From Ureibacillus acetophenoni (GTDB taxonomy: Bacteria > Bacillota > Bacilli > Bacillales_A > Planococcaceae), in contig NZ_OBQC01000003.1 of the NCBI RefSeq assembly GCF_900220965.1, positions 1 through 64,000 of the forward strand: a stretch of DNA of 64,000 nt. The letters run 5' to 3'. This document shows, one piece after another, positions 1 to 7,818 of this stretch; position 1 is the first letter of the stretch, and the number at the start of each line of letters is the position of its first letter. The position numbers and the translations under genes are program-made. A model generated the notes under the pieces. The model was given only the letters and a program-made list of their open reading frames with translations. It was not told the DNA's origin and ran no database searches.

Positions 1-90
1 TACGCTCCTAACTCTATGAAGTTAGGATTATTTTCATATAAAAGTGGCTCACTTTTCAATTGCTATGGTGGCTCAGTTTTAGCTTATCAA
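1..90. mobile_element. Terminal segment of an IS21-like insertion sequence
   Basis: Two GTGGCTCA repeats (44-51 and 68-75), each followed by a short T-rich stretch, resemble the repeated transposase-binding sites inside IS21-family ends. The segment abruptly ends a helix-turn-helix reading frame near position 87-95. The transposase genes would lie to the left of the window. The family call is recalled from the end structure, and no transposase is visible here. Confidence 0.5.
6..27 (+). terminator. Hairpin terminator inside the IS end
   Basis: TCCTAACT (6-13) pairs perfectly with AGTTAGGA (20-27) around a 6-nt loop and is followed by a T-rich stretch. It probably terminates the transposase operon entering from the left. 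Confidence 0.5.
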
Positions 91-149
91 ATACAGGCAT
101 CCTTTCGAAGTTTCCTCAATACTTCACCAAAAGCCTGATTAAGTTCCAT
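87..149 (-). pseudogene. 5' fragment of an HTH (XRE-type) regulator cut by the IS
   Basis: ATG at 149 is preceded on the minus strand by a good ribosome-binding site (AGAGGTGAT). It encodes only 20 residues, MELNQAFGEVLRKLRKDACI, then a stop. This is a typical first helix of XRE/Cro-type regulators (a phrase of the kind GEVLRKLRKEAGLSQ). The frame is lost exactly where the IS-like sequence begins, so the gene looks interrupted. The remainder would be to the left, outside the window. Confidence 0.5.
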
Positions 150-363
150 TTATAATCACCTCTTAGTCTAAAACTAAAAGAATGAATAAATAACTCTACA
201 GACTATAGTCATCAAACGGTTGCTAGTGTTATAATATTTTTTAGAATTGTTAAATGTTGTAATTAAGAGTAGAAAACAAACAGTAGAAACAAACAGATAG
301 TTATGATTAAGTGGGCGGCATTATGAGAGAGAATGAAAGTCTAGTATTAGAGGAGAATGATCT

Positions 364-864
364 ATGAAAGTATTCTTAATTTATCCAGTTGAAATTGAAA
401 ACAAAGATTGGATACGTGTTGAATTTGCTGAAAATATTAATGAAGCAATTAAAAAAGCATGTAATTATTATGTGGACCATCAAGATTTTCAGTACTATGA
501 ATATAGTTACATTCATAATACACCCGAAGAGTCTAGTCCATATTACTATTTTCATCAAGATTGGAAAGGATATTTGTATGATGACGAATGGCAAATTCGA
601 CCAGATTTAAATGAAAAATATACAGATGAAACAAAGTTAAACCAATACATAAACACTCATTTTCGTGAAAATGTTTATAAATTCTTTATTGAGGATAAAT
701 CGTTGGCAGATGAATATATAGAAGTACAAGAATTTAATGCCTCATCTAATCAGCATACATATGGTTTTAGCAATGAACTTTATGCTTACTTAATGAGAAA
801 GTTTGAGTTCGAAATACAACAAGGGTTTGTAGTTAAAGAAATTGAACTACATCAAACTATTTAA
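364..864 (+). CDS. Hypothetical acidic, aromatic-rich protein (166 aa)
   Basis: I do not recognise this protein. The start is supported by GAGGAGA about 8 nt upstream. It is soluble, with no signal peptide or membrane segment, and is rich in Tyr, Phe, Asp and Glu (for example a YYEYSY stretch near residue 44). It begins with MKVFLIYPVEIENKDW, a beta-strand-like opening. It sits between the IS end and a small zinc-ribbon gene, both likely mobile-element cargo. Function unknown. Confidence 0.6.
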   Translation: MKVFLIYPVEIENKDWIRVEFAENINEAIKKACNYYVDHQDFQYYEYSYIHNTPEESSPYYYFHQDWKGYLYDDEWQIRPDLNEKYTDETKLNQYINTHFRENVYKFFIEDKSLADEYIEVQEFNASSNQHTYGFSNELYAYLMRKFEFEIQQGFVVKEIELHQTI

Positions 865-899
865 TTTAGAAAAGCAACTAGTAGAAGTAGGTGAAGAGC

Positions 900-1241
900 A
901 TGGGACTTAAAGGACAAATGGGTGTCTCTGGGAACATTGAGCGACCACGAACAGCAAAACAGAAAAAAGATAATGAAGCACGAAAAAAAGCTGAAAGAAA
1001 GCAATTTGAATATTTCATTCAATACAGATGTACAAAATGCGGAAGAACGACCGAAATTCCTATGAAAGGAGTAAATAAATTATTCTGTGTGAATTGCCAT
1101 GTAGAGGGTAAAGGTTTAAATGAAGTTATAAAAATGAAAACAAAAGGAAAAAGATTAAAAACTTCAGCTTATATGCCTAAAAGTAAGAAGAATTATGGAA
1201 ATAAGAAGCCGAAATTTAAAAAGAAGAAATCTACTAAATAG
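900..1241 (+). CDS. Small basic zinc-ribbon protein (113 aa)
   Basis: Two CxxC knuckles (CTKCG near residue 46 and CVNCH near residue 66) form a zinc ribbon. The flanks are very Lys/Arg-rich and the C-terminus ends in a poly-Lys tail, which suggests nucleic-acid binding. I chose ATG 900 because AGGTGA at 887-892 is correctly spaced for it; the in-frame GTG at 891 would lie inside that ribosome-binding site. It lies 35 nt after the preceding gene and may be co-transcribed with it. The specific role is unknown. Confidence 0.6.
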   Translation: MGLKGQMGVSGNIERPRTAKQKKDNEARKKAERKQFEYFIQYRCTKCGRTTEIPMKGVNKLFCVNCHVEGKGLNEVIKMKTKGKRLKTSAYMPKSKKNYGNKKPKFKKKKSTK

Positions 1242-1362
1242 GTAGTAATGAAATATAAAATTCCGAATCGGCACTGATATATATATCGTACATAAAGACA
1301 TGTTTACAGGAAATAAAAAATTAATAATCGTTGTTAGATTAATAGTGAAGAGAGGGATTACA

Positions 1363-1578
1363 TTGAAATTTGAATACTTTAATGATACTGGCAGAGAAAT
1401 AGGCATTCATCCTGCTACAAGAGAACATGGAACCCAATGTGATATGTCGACTATTAAACACTTAGAAATACGAACATTCTATCTACCTGAGGGAACATAT
1501 CCTTGGGTGAAAATGTGGGATTACGGAGAGGATCGTGGACTTAGTATTTTAGTTTCTCCTCGTGAGGTTAATGAATAG
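1363..1578 (+). CDS. Small conserved-looking hypothetical protein (71 aa), TTG start
   Basis: The longer frame beginning at ATG 1300 has no ribosome-binding site. TTG 1363 has GAGAGGG at about -10 and gives a compact protein opening with MKFEYFNDTGREIGIHPATR. There is no membrane segment and no metal motif. It is followed by a strong terminator at 1598-1640. I recall similar short proteins in Bacillus genomes but cannot assign a function. Confidence 0.5.
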   Translation: MKFEYFNDTGREIGIHPATREHGTQCDMSTIKHLEIRTFYLPEGTYPWVKMWDYGEDRGLSILVSPREVNE

Positions 1579-1597
1579 AAGAAATAAATTAAAAGTG

Positions 1598-1640
1598 AAG
1601 TAGATTTGAAGAATTAACAATTCTTTGAATCTACTTTTTT
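1598..1640 (+). terminator. Rho-independent terminator
   Basis: An 18-nt arm (1598-1615) pairs with 1619-1636 apart from two central mismatches, over a 3-nt loop, and runs into six Ts. It closes the transcript of the small genes at 364-1578. Confidence 0.8.
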
Positions 1641-1746
1641 GTTGGATCTCAATCTCATTAACTCTATTACCATATTTTTAGTCTTGATAGTGATATATCA
1701 ACTGCTTACGTTTCCTCCAGACAAACAAAAGGAGGACTAGTAAGTC

Positions 1747-2799
1747 ATGAAAAAAGAGAAAAAAGATTTTGTATTCCCGTACTCTAACAGGGGGGTAGGA
1801 AATACATTAGAAAATGGTCTCAGAGCTTGTGTAGACTGGGTTGAAGGCACCTTCAAAACAGTCGGAACGAAACAACTTATTACAGACATTTTGCAGATGG
1901 ATTTCAACAAGTTCTATCTAGATACAGGACGTTATGGTTATAGAAAGTCATTACGTTGCGGTAGTATTGCAGTGTACTATGATGGTAACGAAGATATGGG
2001 AATCCATCTAGAGATGAGAGGTCGTGGCTGCAGAGAGTATGAAAGCTACAATATATGGTCATGGAAAGAGCTATTTGGAGTCATGCTCGGTCACGGTGCA
2101 TCCTTCTCACGCCTGGACATAGCTGTAGATGATTTCAAAGGATTCTTCAAATTAAAAGGCATCATTAAGAAGATAAAAGGTAGTGAACTTGTTTCTAAGT
2201 TCAATTTATCACATATTCATCAATCCTATGAAACTAACACTGGATTAGGACAGGGTTTGACGATTTATTATGGATCTTCTAAGTCTGATATTCATATTAG
2301 GATGTATGATAAATTAAGCGAACGTATTAACAACAACTATAACGTTCCAGATGACATTGATTTTTGGAACAGAACAGAAGTCCAACTACGTAACGAACGT
2401 GCACAATCTGTAGCTGAAATGTTGGCAACAAATGAAGATGGTGAACGTACGATAGGGAAAACTGTATGTGGTATTTTGAAGCATTATCTTCGTTTTACGA
2501 TTAAAGGCAAAGATAAAAACCGCAGTCGTTGGAAAACGGCAAGGTTCTGGGATAAGTTCCTCAATGGTGTAGATGCACTTTCACTCTCTACAATTCCAAT
2601 AGAACCTCAAACAATTGAAGACAAAGAGATGTGGTTTATTAATCAAGCTGCTCCTACTTATGCTTTGATTTATGATGCATATGGTGGAGATGTTGAGAAA
2701 ATGGCCCAAATTGCAGAGTATGGCCGTTTGCGATATAAAAGAGAACATCGTGATATGATTAGCCGATTCCAAGAACAAAAAATAGAGGGTAGCTCGTAA
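1747..2799 (+). CDS. Rep_trans-type replication initiator / relaxase (350 aa)
   Basis: This resembles the replication initiation factor family (Rep_trans, PF02486), which covers pT181-type plasmid initiators and ICE relaxases such as NicK of ICEBs1. Supporting stretches are CVDWVEGTFK near residue 29, SRLDIAVDDF near 119, and a YYGSSKSDIHIRMYDK segment near 172-188, the region where this family carries its catalytic Tyr and acidic residues. The expected role is site-specific nicking of a double-strand origin or oriT. GGAGG lies just upstream. No coupling protein or type IV secretion gene follows, so this looks like a plasmid or ICE fragment. Just upstream (1692-1709) is a TTGATA/TATCAA inverted repeat. 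Confidence 0.75.
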   Translation: MKKEKKDFVFPYSNRGVGNTLENGLRACVDWVEGTFKTVGTKQLITDILQMDFNKFYLDTGRYGYRKSLRCGSIAVYYDGNEDMGIHLEMRGRGCREYESYNIWSWKELFGVMLGHGASFSRLDIAVDDFKGFFKLKGIIKKIKGSELVSKFNLSHIHQSYETNTGLGQGLTIYYGSSKSDIHIRMYDKLSERINNNYNVPDDIDFWNRTEVQLRNERAQSVAEMLATNEDGERTIGKTVCGILKHYLRFTIKGKDKNRSRWKTARFWDKFLNGVDALSLSTIPIEPQTIEDKEMWFINQAAPTYALIYDAYGGDVEKMAQIAEYGRLRYKREHRDMISRFQEQKIEGSS

Positions 2800-2847
2800 T
2801 GAGCTGCCCTTTACTTATAGGGATTCTAAAACAAAGGATTTATTAGT

Positions 2848-3048
2848 CTAATCATTAGTGTTTTTATTTCTTAATTCATTTAAAAATTCTCTTCCAGATA
2901 TTTTTGGAAGCTTTCCTTCTTCTATCAATTTCACTGAATTTAATGCTCTTAAATTATGTTTCTTTCTATCGGAATCTATATTTTTGTTTCTAACTATTTG
3001 TTTATATAAGTCTCCATCAATCATAAACGAAAACTTATAATAGCCCAT
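2848..3048 (-). CDS. Small hypothetical protein (66 aa)
   Basis: ATG 3048 has GGAGGA about 10 nt upstream on the minus strand, so translation is credible. The product is short and charged, with FMIDGDLYKQIVRNKNI near residue 8 and KISGREFLNELRNKN at the C-terminus. It reads like a small plasmid accessory or antitoxin-like protein, but I recognise no family. It is convergent with the Rep_trans gene and lies next to the resolvase remnant. Confidence 0.45.
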   Translation of the reverse strand: MGYYKFSFMIDGDLYKQIVRNKNIDSDRKKHNLRALNSVKLIEEGKLPKISGREFLNELRNKNTND

Positions 3049-3069
3049 GATGAAAAAATCCTCCGCATA

Positions 3070-3480
3070 TTAGATTTTTCTTCTTTTTATTTCTCTAATT
3101 AAAGTGCTTTTTGAAATACCTGTCAGCGCGGCAACCTGATTATACGAATTATTAGTTAGTAATTGGATGGCATGATCTAATTGTTTTTTTGTGTATTTAA
3201 GCGGTCGGCCTTCTTTAAAATTTGGTTGCTGTTTTGCGATTGCTTTCCCTTCTTGTGTTCGCTCTACAATCATATCACGTTCGAATTCAGCAAATGCAAA
3301 AAAGATGTTACGAACTAATTTTGAAGCAGGGGTATTATCAAGTAAGCCAATATTCAATATATGTACAGCAATGCCACGATCGATTAATTCTTTTACAAGT
3401 TCACTCCCTTTAGTAGCAGAACGTGTAAAACGGTCAGCTTGGTCACAAATAGTGTATCCCTGGCTGTAAGAATGACAAAA
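3070..3480 (-). pseudogene. Serine resolvase/invertase remnant (N-terminus lost)
   Basis: The minus strand encodes the middle and end of a Tn3-type serine recombinase: [14 protein letters not shown], then [22 protein letters not shown], a GRP hinge and a C-terminal helix-turn-helix ([15 protein letters not shown]). The catalytic Ser region and the first ~70 residues are missing. Just before DRFTR the sequence reads GYTICDQA where the family has a phrase like GDTIFVTKL, so this edge is degraded as well as truncated. The break falls against the promoter region of the next operon. Confidence 0.8.
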
Positions 3481-3565
3481 TCAACTTAGAACCATATATT
3501 ACCTCCTAAATATTCGAAATTAATAGTATAATAGTATTATTAAATAAATATATAGAGGAATTATT

Positions 3566-5011
3566 ATGTTTGTAGCATTAGATCAAAATTATCGTTTAGT
3601 AGAGACACAGCAAGGGATTGAAAAAGCTATATATTATTGTCCTTGTTGTTTAGAACCAGTACATTTTGTTCGTTCGCAGAAGAAGGTATGGTATTTTAGG
3701 CATAATAAGGCGTTAGGAGAGAAAGAACGACAAGAATGTGAATTGTATAGTAGTGGACTTTCTATCTCAAACGAAATTGATTTAGAGGAACAAAGTAATG
3801 GAAATCTACGCTTGCAACTACACACAGTTGAAAAAACGCACTTTTCTTTACTCTTCCCAAAACTTACTAAAGAACAAACAATACGTCAAGAGAAAATGGG
3901 GAGTTATTTTCATGTGACTCTTGAAGAAACAAAGCAACAACTAAGTTCTGTACACTTGATGCATCATAGTGAGACGAATTTTTTACCAGTTACATTATGT
4001 GATTCTTACACAATAACTATTTCTGAAAATGTAAAGGATAGTGCTATAAAAAAAGTATATCAAGGAGTATATTATCTTCTTCAAAAGCCTGTTCTTTTTA
4101 AACCGATTGCAGGTAGAATTATTCACATTCCATACGAGGATATTACTATTCAAGATGAGTTCTATATTCTGTCAAGAGAACCCTTATTCTTTCCACAAGA
4201 TATTAATGTACTACAAAAAGAAACGCTCGAAACATTTATTTTATATCAGTGTGTGATGAATGATGTATTTTCAATAGATTGTATGTCTTGGTTCAAACGT
4301 ATTCTTGGCAAAAATTTATTACCATCAAGTTATCATATTGATGTAATACAGCCTGTGAAATTTATTCAAGATGCAGGATTGTTTCAAGTTCAACAGACAA
4401 ACGTTACGTTAAACCTTTCATTTACTGGAAAACATAAAAATCAGGAATTATTGAAAATCAAGCATCCAAATGGGCAAATTACACACCAAAAGGTTGCACC
4501 TGGTATTATAAAATTACAACTCCCTCAGCAAGGTATTTATCAATTATCAGTTACTCTACTACGTGGTGCTATTTTAACCGTTAAAAGAGTAGAAAAATTA
4601 ACAATACCTGAAATAGATTCTCCAAGTTGGATTATTAATAATCAGGAAGTAATTTTCCGATTAAAAGATCTAAAAGGGGAGCAATTTGTAACAAAAAGTG
4701 ATTATCCATTAAATTATTACAATGGTTCTACTAAAAGACAAAGTAAAGAAATAGTCTTTGACTTTAAAGATGAAATGGTTGCGACCATCCCCTTTTTATG
4801 GACTATTAGACTCAGAAATCCAATCCAAGAAATTACATTAGATTTTCAAGAACTTCTCTTTTTCTATAAAACACAAGCAGAACTGGTGAAAGTAGATACT
4901 TTATTGTATCGTAGTATATTAACGAAAATTATTGAATCGAATCAACGACAATTATTGACTTTTATGAGAGGCTATCCAAATATGCTTCCGAAAAGATTCA
5001 TAGATAGGTGA
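3566..5011 (+). CDS. CoiA-like zinc-finger protein, first gene of DruE-type helicase operon (481 aa)
   Basis: The N-terminus carries a putative zinc site: CPCC (Cys25/Cys28), WYFRH (His46) and Cys58, laid out like the zinc finger at the start of CoiA-family competence proteins. I see no clear nuclease motif in the rest, which is beta-rich and may hold Ig-like folds near residues 270-440. No signal peptide or membrane segment is evident. The gene has a GAGG ribosome-binding site, a TATAAT box near 3527, and overlaps the ribosome-binding region of the next gene. Its place in an operon with a 1751-aa helicase suggests a recognition or effector subunit of a defence system; this is inference. Confidence 0.65.
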   Translation: MFVALDQNYRLVETQQGIEKAIYYCPCCLEPVHFVRSQKKVWYFRHNKALGEKERQECELYSSGLSISNEIDLEEQSNGNLRLQLHTVEKTHFSLLFPKLTKEQTIRQEKMGSYFHVTLEETKQQLSSVHLMHHSETNFLPVTLCDSYTITISENVKDSAIKKVYQGVYYLLQKPVLFKPIAGRIIHIPYEDITIQDEFYILSREPLFFPQDINVLQKETLETFILYQCVMNDVFSIDCMSWFKRILGKNLLPSSYHIDVIQPVKFIQDAGLFQVQQTNVTLNLSFTGKHKNQELLKIKHPNGQITHQKVAPGIIKLQLPQQGIYQLSVTLLRGAILTVKRVEKLTIPEIDSPSWIINNQEVIFRLKDLKGEQFVTKSDYPLNYYNGSTKRQSKEIVFDFKDEMVATIPFLWTIRLRNPIQEITLDFQELLFFYKTQAELVKVDTLLYRSILTKIIESNQRQLLTFMRGYPNMLPKRFIDR

Positions 5012-5016
5012 AAATT

Positions 5017-6939
5017 ATGATTATTTTAGGAAAAACAAAAACTCTATTCTTTCCCAACACGGACAAAACCGAACGACTTGCAATCGATGTTGTGGCAACT
5101 TTAACAGATAACGTTTTAATTCCACTCCATGAGGAATTTCTTCAACAAGTACTACCAAATAACGGGAAAGTATTCGTACCTAGCTACTTCACAGTGCCTG
5201 AAGAGCATCAATATAAGCTATGGGAACTGGAAGAAAGCCATGAATACTCGCCATCAGTACCGACTTCACGCAAATATTTTTTAAAAAGGGAAGTACTAGA
5301 TGTATCGCTATATGAAGTAATTACATTACAGGCAAATTTTGAAACTGAAAAAAGAGCAATCGAAACAAAATTACGTAATCCAATTTCCTACAAAGAAAAA
5401 CCACTTCCGCATGTAGTATTTACATCTAAAGATGGATATGTCATCGGCCCTGTAAAGTTAAAACACATATTTGATGAAGCTTACACTCTAGTAGAAGATA
5501 ATTATGTTGAAGTCTACAAGATGGATGTCGAACAAATAACGATACAGAATCGTAAATTTGCCATAACTGATATTACTGAAGGTAATTTTGTAGGTTTTAT
5601 TGACGTGGCTGATGATGAACGAGCAGTGCGTGATTCATTAAAAATTTTAAAAGAGCAATATGATTTTGGAGATCTTTCACGTAAAGTAATAGCTCGATTA
5701 TCAGAGATTTATACAGACAAAAGTGGCGAAATAGGAGAACGTCTAATTCGTGCACAGCAAATTATTCAGTCAAAAACATTTAGTGAAGAAGCCGAAAATT
5801 TTTTCCGTAGCCAATTATTAGATTTACCTTATGTACAACAGGTAATAGCGGAACAAACAGATGAAGCGCTTGAAAAATTATTGATAGAATTTAAAGAGAA
5901 ATATAGTAAGTTATTAAATGAAATCGAAAAAGTAGAACAAGAATTAGAAGAGAAAAATCAAGAGCTTATTCAGACTGAAGAAGTATTAGAACAAAAGCAT
6001 ACTCTGTTACATTCTGTTGAAGAAAGTTTTTCTGCAAAACTTACTCAGCTTGAAAAAGAATTTGCAGATGCATATGTAGAGTACTTTTTACGACAAGGTA
6101 TAAATATACAAAAACCAATAACACAGAATCAATATTCACAACAAATAACAGAAATATCACCAGCATGTGTAAAAGTAGTTGCTAAAAATCAACATCTTGC
6201 CACTCTAAAAGAAACACATGAAATATTCCATACGAATCGCAAACTCTTACATATTCGAGACCGTTATGAAACACTTCATAAAACCGTATTAGGTGCTATT
6301 TTATTCCGCAATCCGCTCATAATTGCGGGGCCCCAAAGCTTTGAGCTTGCACAATTTATTGGGCATACGTATAGCGCAAATAAATTCTTTTCGGTTGTAC
6401 CAGAAGTGAATAAGTTTAGTTTTGCAACACTTGAACATATAGCACCGTGCACGGAAGATAAATTAAGCTCAGTTCATTTGCATAACCTACACTATACACA
6501 AGGGGAATTTGCATTGAAGAGTTATGTGGAGTTGATGAAGTGGAGTGATAGGGCAACACAACTACTTATACTAACATTTGATAATGTGCAAGATGCAATA
6601 AATTGTATTCATCCACTTGGTTGTACGCCACTCCTTTATGCAGAAGATTATCTTAATTATATGATTCTACCAAGTAAATTTAAAAAGTTGCACTTTTCAC
6701 AAATTGATCTTACTGAAGTAGAAGAATTAGAATTAACAGATTGTTCCACATTTAATACAGAATTTGAAGCATGGTTTGAGGGAAAGTTTGGTTACCAGTT
6801 TGAACAATCTTTTGCCTTAGATAATTGGTTAAGTATCATTGCTTCAGATTTAGATGGTTCAAATAACAAAGAGCTGGAGCATGTATATAAACTATTTGAA
6901 CATTATATTTCTCGCCTGAAACGAGACGAAGAATCATGA
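5017..6939 (+). CDS. Coiled-coil protein of the helicase operon (640 aa), unknown function
   Basis: I chose ATG 5017 because AGGTGA at 5005-5010 is well placed; GTG 5008 overlaps the previous stop. Residues ~280-350 form a long charged coiled coil. After it, around residues 425-530, a segment reads NPLIIAGPQSFELAQFI and later LLILTFDN. This resembles an AAA-type ATPase whose Walker A has lost its Gly-Lys-Ser/Thr, so a degenerate ATPase fold is possible but unproven. There are no transmembrane segments. Its stop overlaps the start of the next gene (ATGA), indicating translational coupling. Presumably it is structural or regulatory in the same complex as the helicase. Confidence 0.6.
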   Translation: MIILGKTKTLFFPNTDKTERLAIDVVATLTDNVLIPLHEEFLQQVLPNNGKVFVPSYFTVPEEHQYKLWELEESHEYSPSVPTSRKYFLKREVLDVSLYEVITLQANFETEKRAIETKLRNPISYKEKPLPHVVFTSKDGYVIGPVKLKHIFDEAYTLVEDNYVEVYKMDVEQITIQNRKFAITDITEGNFVGFIDVADDERAVRDSLKILKEQYDFGDLSRKVIARLSEIYTDKSGEIGERLIRAQQIIQSKTFSEEAENFFRSQLLDLPYVQQVIAEQTDEALEKLLIEFKEKYSKLLNEIEKVEQELEEKNQELIQTEEVLEQKHTLLHSVEESFSAKLTQLEKEFADAYVEYFLRQGINIQKPITQNQYSQQITEISPACVKVVAKNQHLATLKETHEIFHTNRKLLHIRDRYETLHKTVLGAILFRNPLIIAGPQSFELAQFIGHTYSANKFFSVVPEVNKFSFATLEHIAPCTEDKLSSVHLHNLHYTQGEFALKSYVELMKWSDRATQLLILTFDNVQDAINCIHPLGCTPLLYAEDYLNYMILPSKFKKLHFSQIDLTEVEELELTDCSTFNTEFEAWFEGKFGYQFEQSFALDNWLSIIASDLDGSNNKELEHVYKLFEHYISRLKRDEES

Positions 6940-7814
6940 ATTGGATACCGTATTTAATAGAAAAATCGCTATACATAAAAAGCGTACTAGCATCACAAAA
7001 GCAAAATGGAATTGAAAAGGTACATTTTCGGCAGCTTACACCAGTGCTAAGTCGCTTACTAGCAAATGCACCACAAGAAGTACAGGAATTTCTTCAGCAC
7101 AAAAAAGACACACCTGCCCAATGTTTACTCAATTGGTTATCTTCTATCGGAGAAATTATTAAGCTAGATGATGGCTACTACACTATTTGGGCACCTTGTA
7201 ATTTGGAGCTCCCCAGTACTAAGCAGAAAGTAGGGGTACGTTACGTTCTTGAACATGAGTCACAGTTCATTACGATTACTAGTAAACCTGATGAATCAAA
7301 ATCTTTATTGCCGATCACAGATTATCTATATGCACCTACTTTAGAAGAGACACTTAATCAATATCAGTCATTTACTGAAATCGATGATCTTGACACGATT
7401 TATCGTTTTACCAAATATGGGCGACAGCAGGTAACGAAAAATTTTACAACAGATAAGTTGTATTTAGCGGAAAAGAAGCAGGCATTTGCACATGGTGGAT
7501 ATAAAACACATCGTTTTCTTGCTAAATTCCAAAAGGGTTGGCACATACAACAAATAGCAGATAAAGATATTTGGAGAGTTTATTATGCATTGAACGCACG
7601 TGCAGGTCGTTATTTTACGTATAAATTAGAAAAGCAGTTGTTTTTTACAGAACTAGAGTTACAAATGAAATTACCACATGAGGAATTTGCATTACTTTCA
7701 TTAATTGGTATGCCGAAAACATTTAAAGACGCGAAGTCTTTTTATATACCTAATGAGAATTTAGACGATGCAATTGAAATTTTGCAAAGGTTAGAAATGA
7801 AGGAGAGGAGCTAA
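6936..7814 (+). CDS. Hypothetical protein of the helicase operon (292 aa)
   Basis: The start overlaps the preceding stop (ATGA) and the next gene begins 4 nt after its end, so it is tightly coupled on both sides. The protein is soluble and mixed alpha/beta, with no recognisable catalytic motif. Notable stretches are FRQLTPVLSRLLANAP near residue 31 and GYYTIWAPCNLELP near 81. I cannot place it in a family. It probably works with the two upstream proteins as an accessory subunit of the helicase system. Confidence 0.55.
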   Translation: MNWIPYLIEKSLYIKSVLASQKQNGIEKVHFRQLTPVLSRLLANAPQEVQEFLQHKKDTPAQCLLNWLSSIGEIIKLDDGYYTIWAPCNLELPSTKQKVGVRYVLEHESQFITITSKPDESKSLLPITDYLYAPTLEETLNQYQSFTEIDDLDTIYRFTKYGRQQVTKNFTTDKLYLAEKKQAFAHGGYKTHRFLAKFQKGWHIQQIADKDIWRVYYALNARAGRYFTYKLEKQLFFTELELQMKLPHEEFALLSLIGMPKTFKDAKSFYIPNENLDDAIEILQRLEMKERS

Positions 7815-7818
7815 ATAA

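Noticed and set aside
3191..3469. 92-codon plus-strand frame over the resolvase remnant
   Set aside because: The minus strand clearly encodes resolvase motifs; the plus frame is a shadow.
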